Assembly (NCBI RefSeq): GCF_050948215.1
Contig: NC_135153.1
Location: forward strand, 4,182,058-4,246,057
Source of the DNA: Halictus rubicundus
Lineage: Eukaryota > Arthropoda > Insecta > Hymenoptera > Halictidae
Length of the DNA: 64,000 nt
Direction: 5' to 3'
The first letter of the stretch is position 1; each line of letters starts with the position of its first letter. Made by a program: the position numbers and the translations under genes. The notes beneath the pieces were generated by a model. The model was given only the letters and a program-made list of their open reading frames with translations, was not told the DNA's origin and did no database searches. Below are positions 63,172-64,000 of the stretch, piece after piece.

Positions 63172-64000
63172 GGAAAATTGTATTCTCTTGCAACGACAAA
63201 AATTTGTTGTCGCTTTGAGAACAAAAATTACAACGATTTTATCGCTGTTGAGTGTAAAAATAATTGTTATTTTACACGGAGAAACGATAAATTGAAAACG
63301 TTGGACCAGCCGTTTCGGGAAACTTGCGTCTCTCGTGTGTTCCTTCGCGTCGCGTACAATACTGAACAGCTTATCTAAATTGTATCGTTTAATTACGGAG
63401 TCGCGCGTGGAATTAGCAAAAATTCCCGGATGTTTCTGGCATCGCCAGAAACGCGAGGACGCGATCGTAATTTCGATTCGATCGCGCCTCGATCTTCTCC
63501 TCGCCGCTGTAGTGTCGCGAATGGCCATTCTAGGTGGAAAGAAATCATAGATCGTTTCATGCTTCTCCAAACCGATTGAAATTTTGTGTTAGGTCATGAA
63601 ATGAGGTTCAACATATGTAGAACCTTTAAAAATAATATTTATATTGAAAAATATTATATAAATTATAAAAACAAATATAAAAGTAAATAAAATATATAAT
63701 ATTAAATAAGTATAACAATAATATCTAAATATAACAATATAAAAATAATTCTTCGCTAATATCGCTGTCTCGATCAACTAAGTTACTTATGGGATTACGC
63801 GGAAGTTCTTGTTAAAAATAGATCTAATACACCTTTCGGTAGCGAATTTGTATTTTTTTGCGGTATCACCCTATAATAATTTATGATGGGATCAGAAGTG
63901 ATTAACAGCATTGCTATTAAGTCGTAGTTTGTAGATACACGCGAATTCTTCCCTGCGTGGCTAATCCTAAACCTTCTTATGTATTTGTTGCGAGCTTCTT
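63172..64000. other. AT-rich end of window, nothing recognised
   Basis: 63635-63750 is extremely AT-rich (ATATAA/AAATAT runs), possibly a decayed simple repeat. No gene or element end could be paired before the window ends. Confidence 0.4.

Noticed and set aside
62941..63570. 209-codon minus-strand frame
   Set aside because: Its C-terminal third is the piggyBac-type MITE at 62938-63167 and the rest has no recognisable motif; probably chance.
1..64000. CRISPR array, tRNA or rRNA genes
   Set aside because: Tandem arrays here lack the repeat/spacer regularity of CRISPR. I found no sequence with the conserved tRNA B-box and acceptor pairing, and no rRNA-like block.

Overview
The window looks like a gene-poor piece of an insect nuclear genome. 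It is AT-rich overall with sharp GC-rich, CpG-rich blocks, long (GA)n/(CT)n tracts and a dense load of Tc1/mariner, hAT and TTAA-flanked DNA elements. The combination suggests Hymenoptera (ant, bee or wasp), but that is an inference; no marker gene proves it. I found no convincing host protein-coding exon, no tRNA, no rRNA and no CRISPR. All recognisable coding sequence is decayed transposase. The window is therefore best read as intergenic DNA and/or very long introns or 5'UTR introns around GC-rich promoter-like islands.

Layout. 0.5-2.3 kb: GC-rich island, then a degenerate TTTATTCGA array and an AT-rich minisatellite. 2.6-5.3 kb: nested MITEs. 5.6-6.1 kb: mariner HTH remnant. 7-11.7 kb: several terminal-inverted-repeat (TIR) elements, a (CT)n tract and a compound palindrome. 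12.8-13.9 kb: a complete 1.06-kb element with ~300-bp TIRs and a transposase scrap. 14.5-15 kb: GC island with a CGAGG pentamer array. 15.6-17.5 kb: four MITEs, one with a 177-bp internal tandem repeat. 17.7-21.9 kb: GC-rich and polypurine/polypyrimidine islands, with a mariner deletion derivative between. 22.9-25.4 kb: Tc1 pseudogene, truncated hAT element and a MITE. 25.4-27 kb: the largest GC-rich island. 27.2-27.9 kb: pogo-like MITE. 28.2-33.5 kb: MITE fragments and a 1.7-kb DD41D mariner inserted in another MITE. 34.8-49.8 kb: MITEs of about ten families, including a five-level insertion nest at 46.95-48.6 kb and a nearly perfect 259-bp palindrome at 49.5 kb. 51.5-60.5 kb: more copies of the same families. 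56.5-61.2 kb: (CT)n tracts. 62.3-63.2 kb: two further MITEs.

Family labels used below: F1 = TA-flanked, ends CAGTGAATTCTCGATATA or CAGTGTTTACTCTATATA. F2 = ends CAGGGTGTCCCAAAAATG with a GC-rich CCAAT core. F3 = DD41D mariner. F4 = TTAA-flanked, ends CCCTCGGA, 177-bp repeats. F5 = TTAA-flanked, ends CACTTTGACTGCCA. F6 = TTAA-flanked, ends CACTAGAACGACCG. F7 = TA-flanked, ends GACTGCGGATCTTTATG. F11 = ends CAGGGTGATTGGT. F13 = internally deleted mariner, ends TTGGGTTGTCCGGAAAG. F14 = ends TTCACCTTGG. F15 = ends GACCCAATTACTG. F19 and F20 are small repeats described where they occur.

The elements work together only as a mobilisation ecology: non-autonomous copies far outnumber transposase remnants, insertions go into other insertions (often at TA), and several MITEs carry repeated TCAAGGTCA nuclear-receptor-type half-sites that could have regulatory consequences. 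All coordinates were read by eye. Family assignments rest on TIR and target-site patterns and remembered protein motifs, not on database searches.
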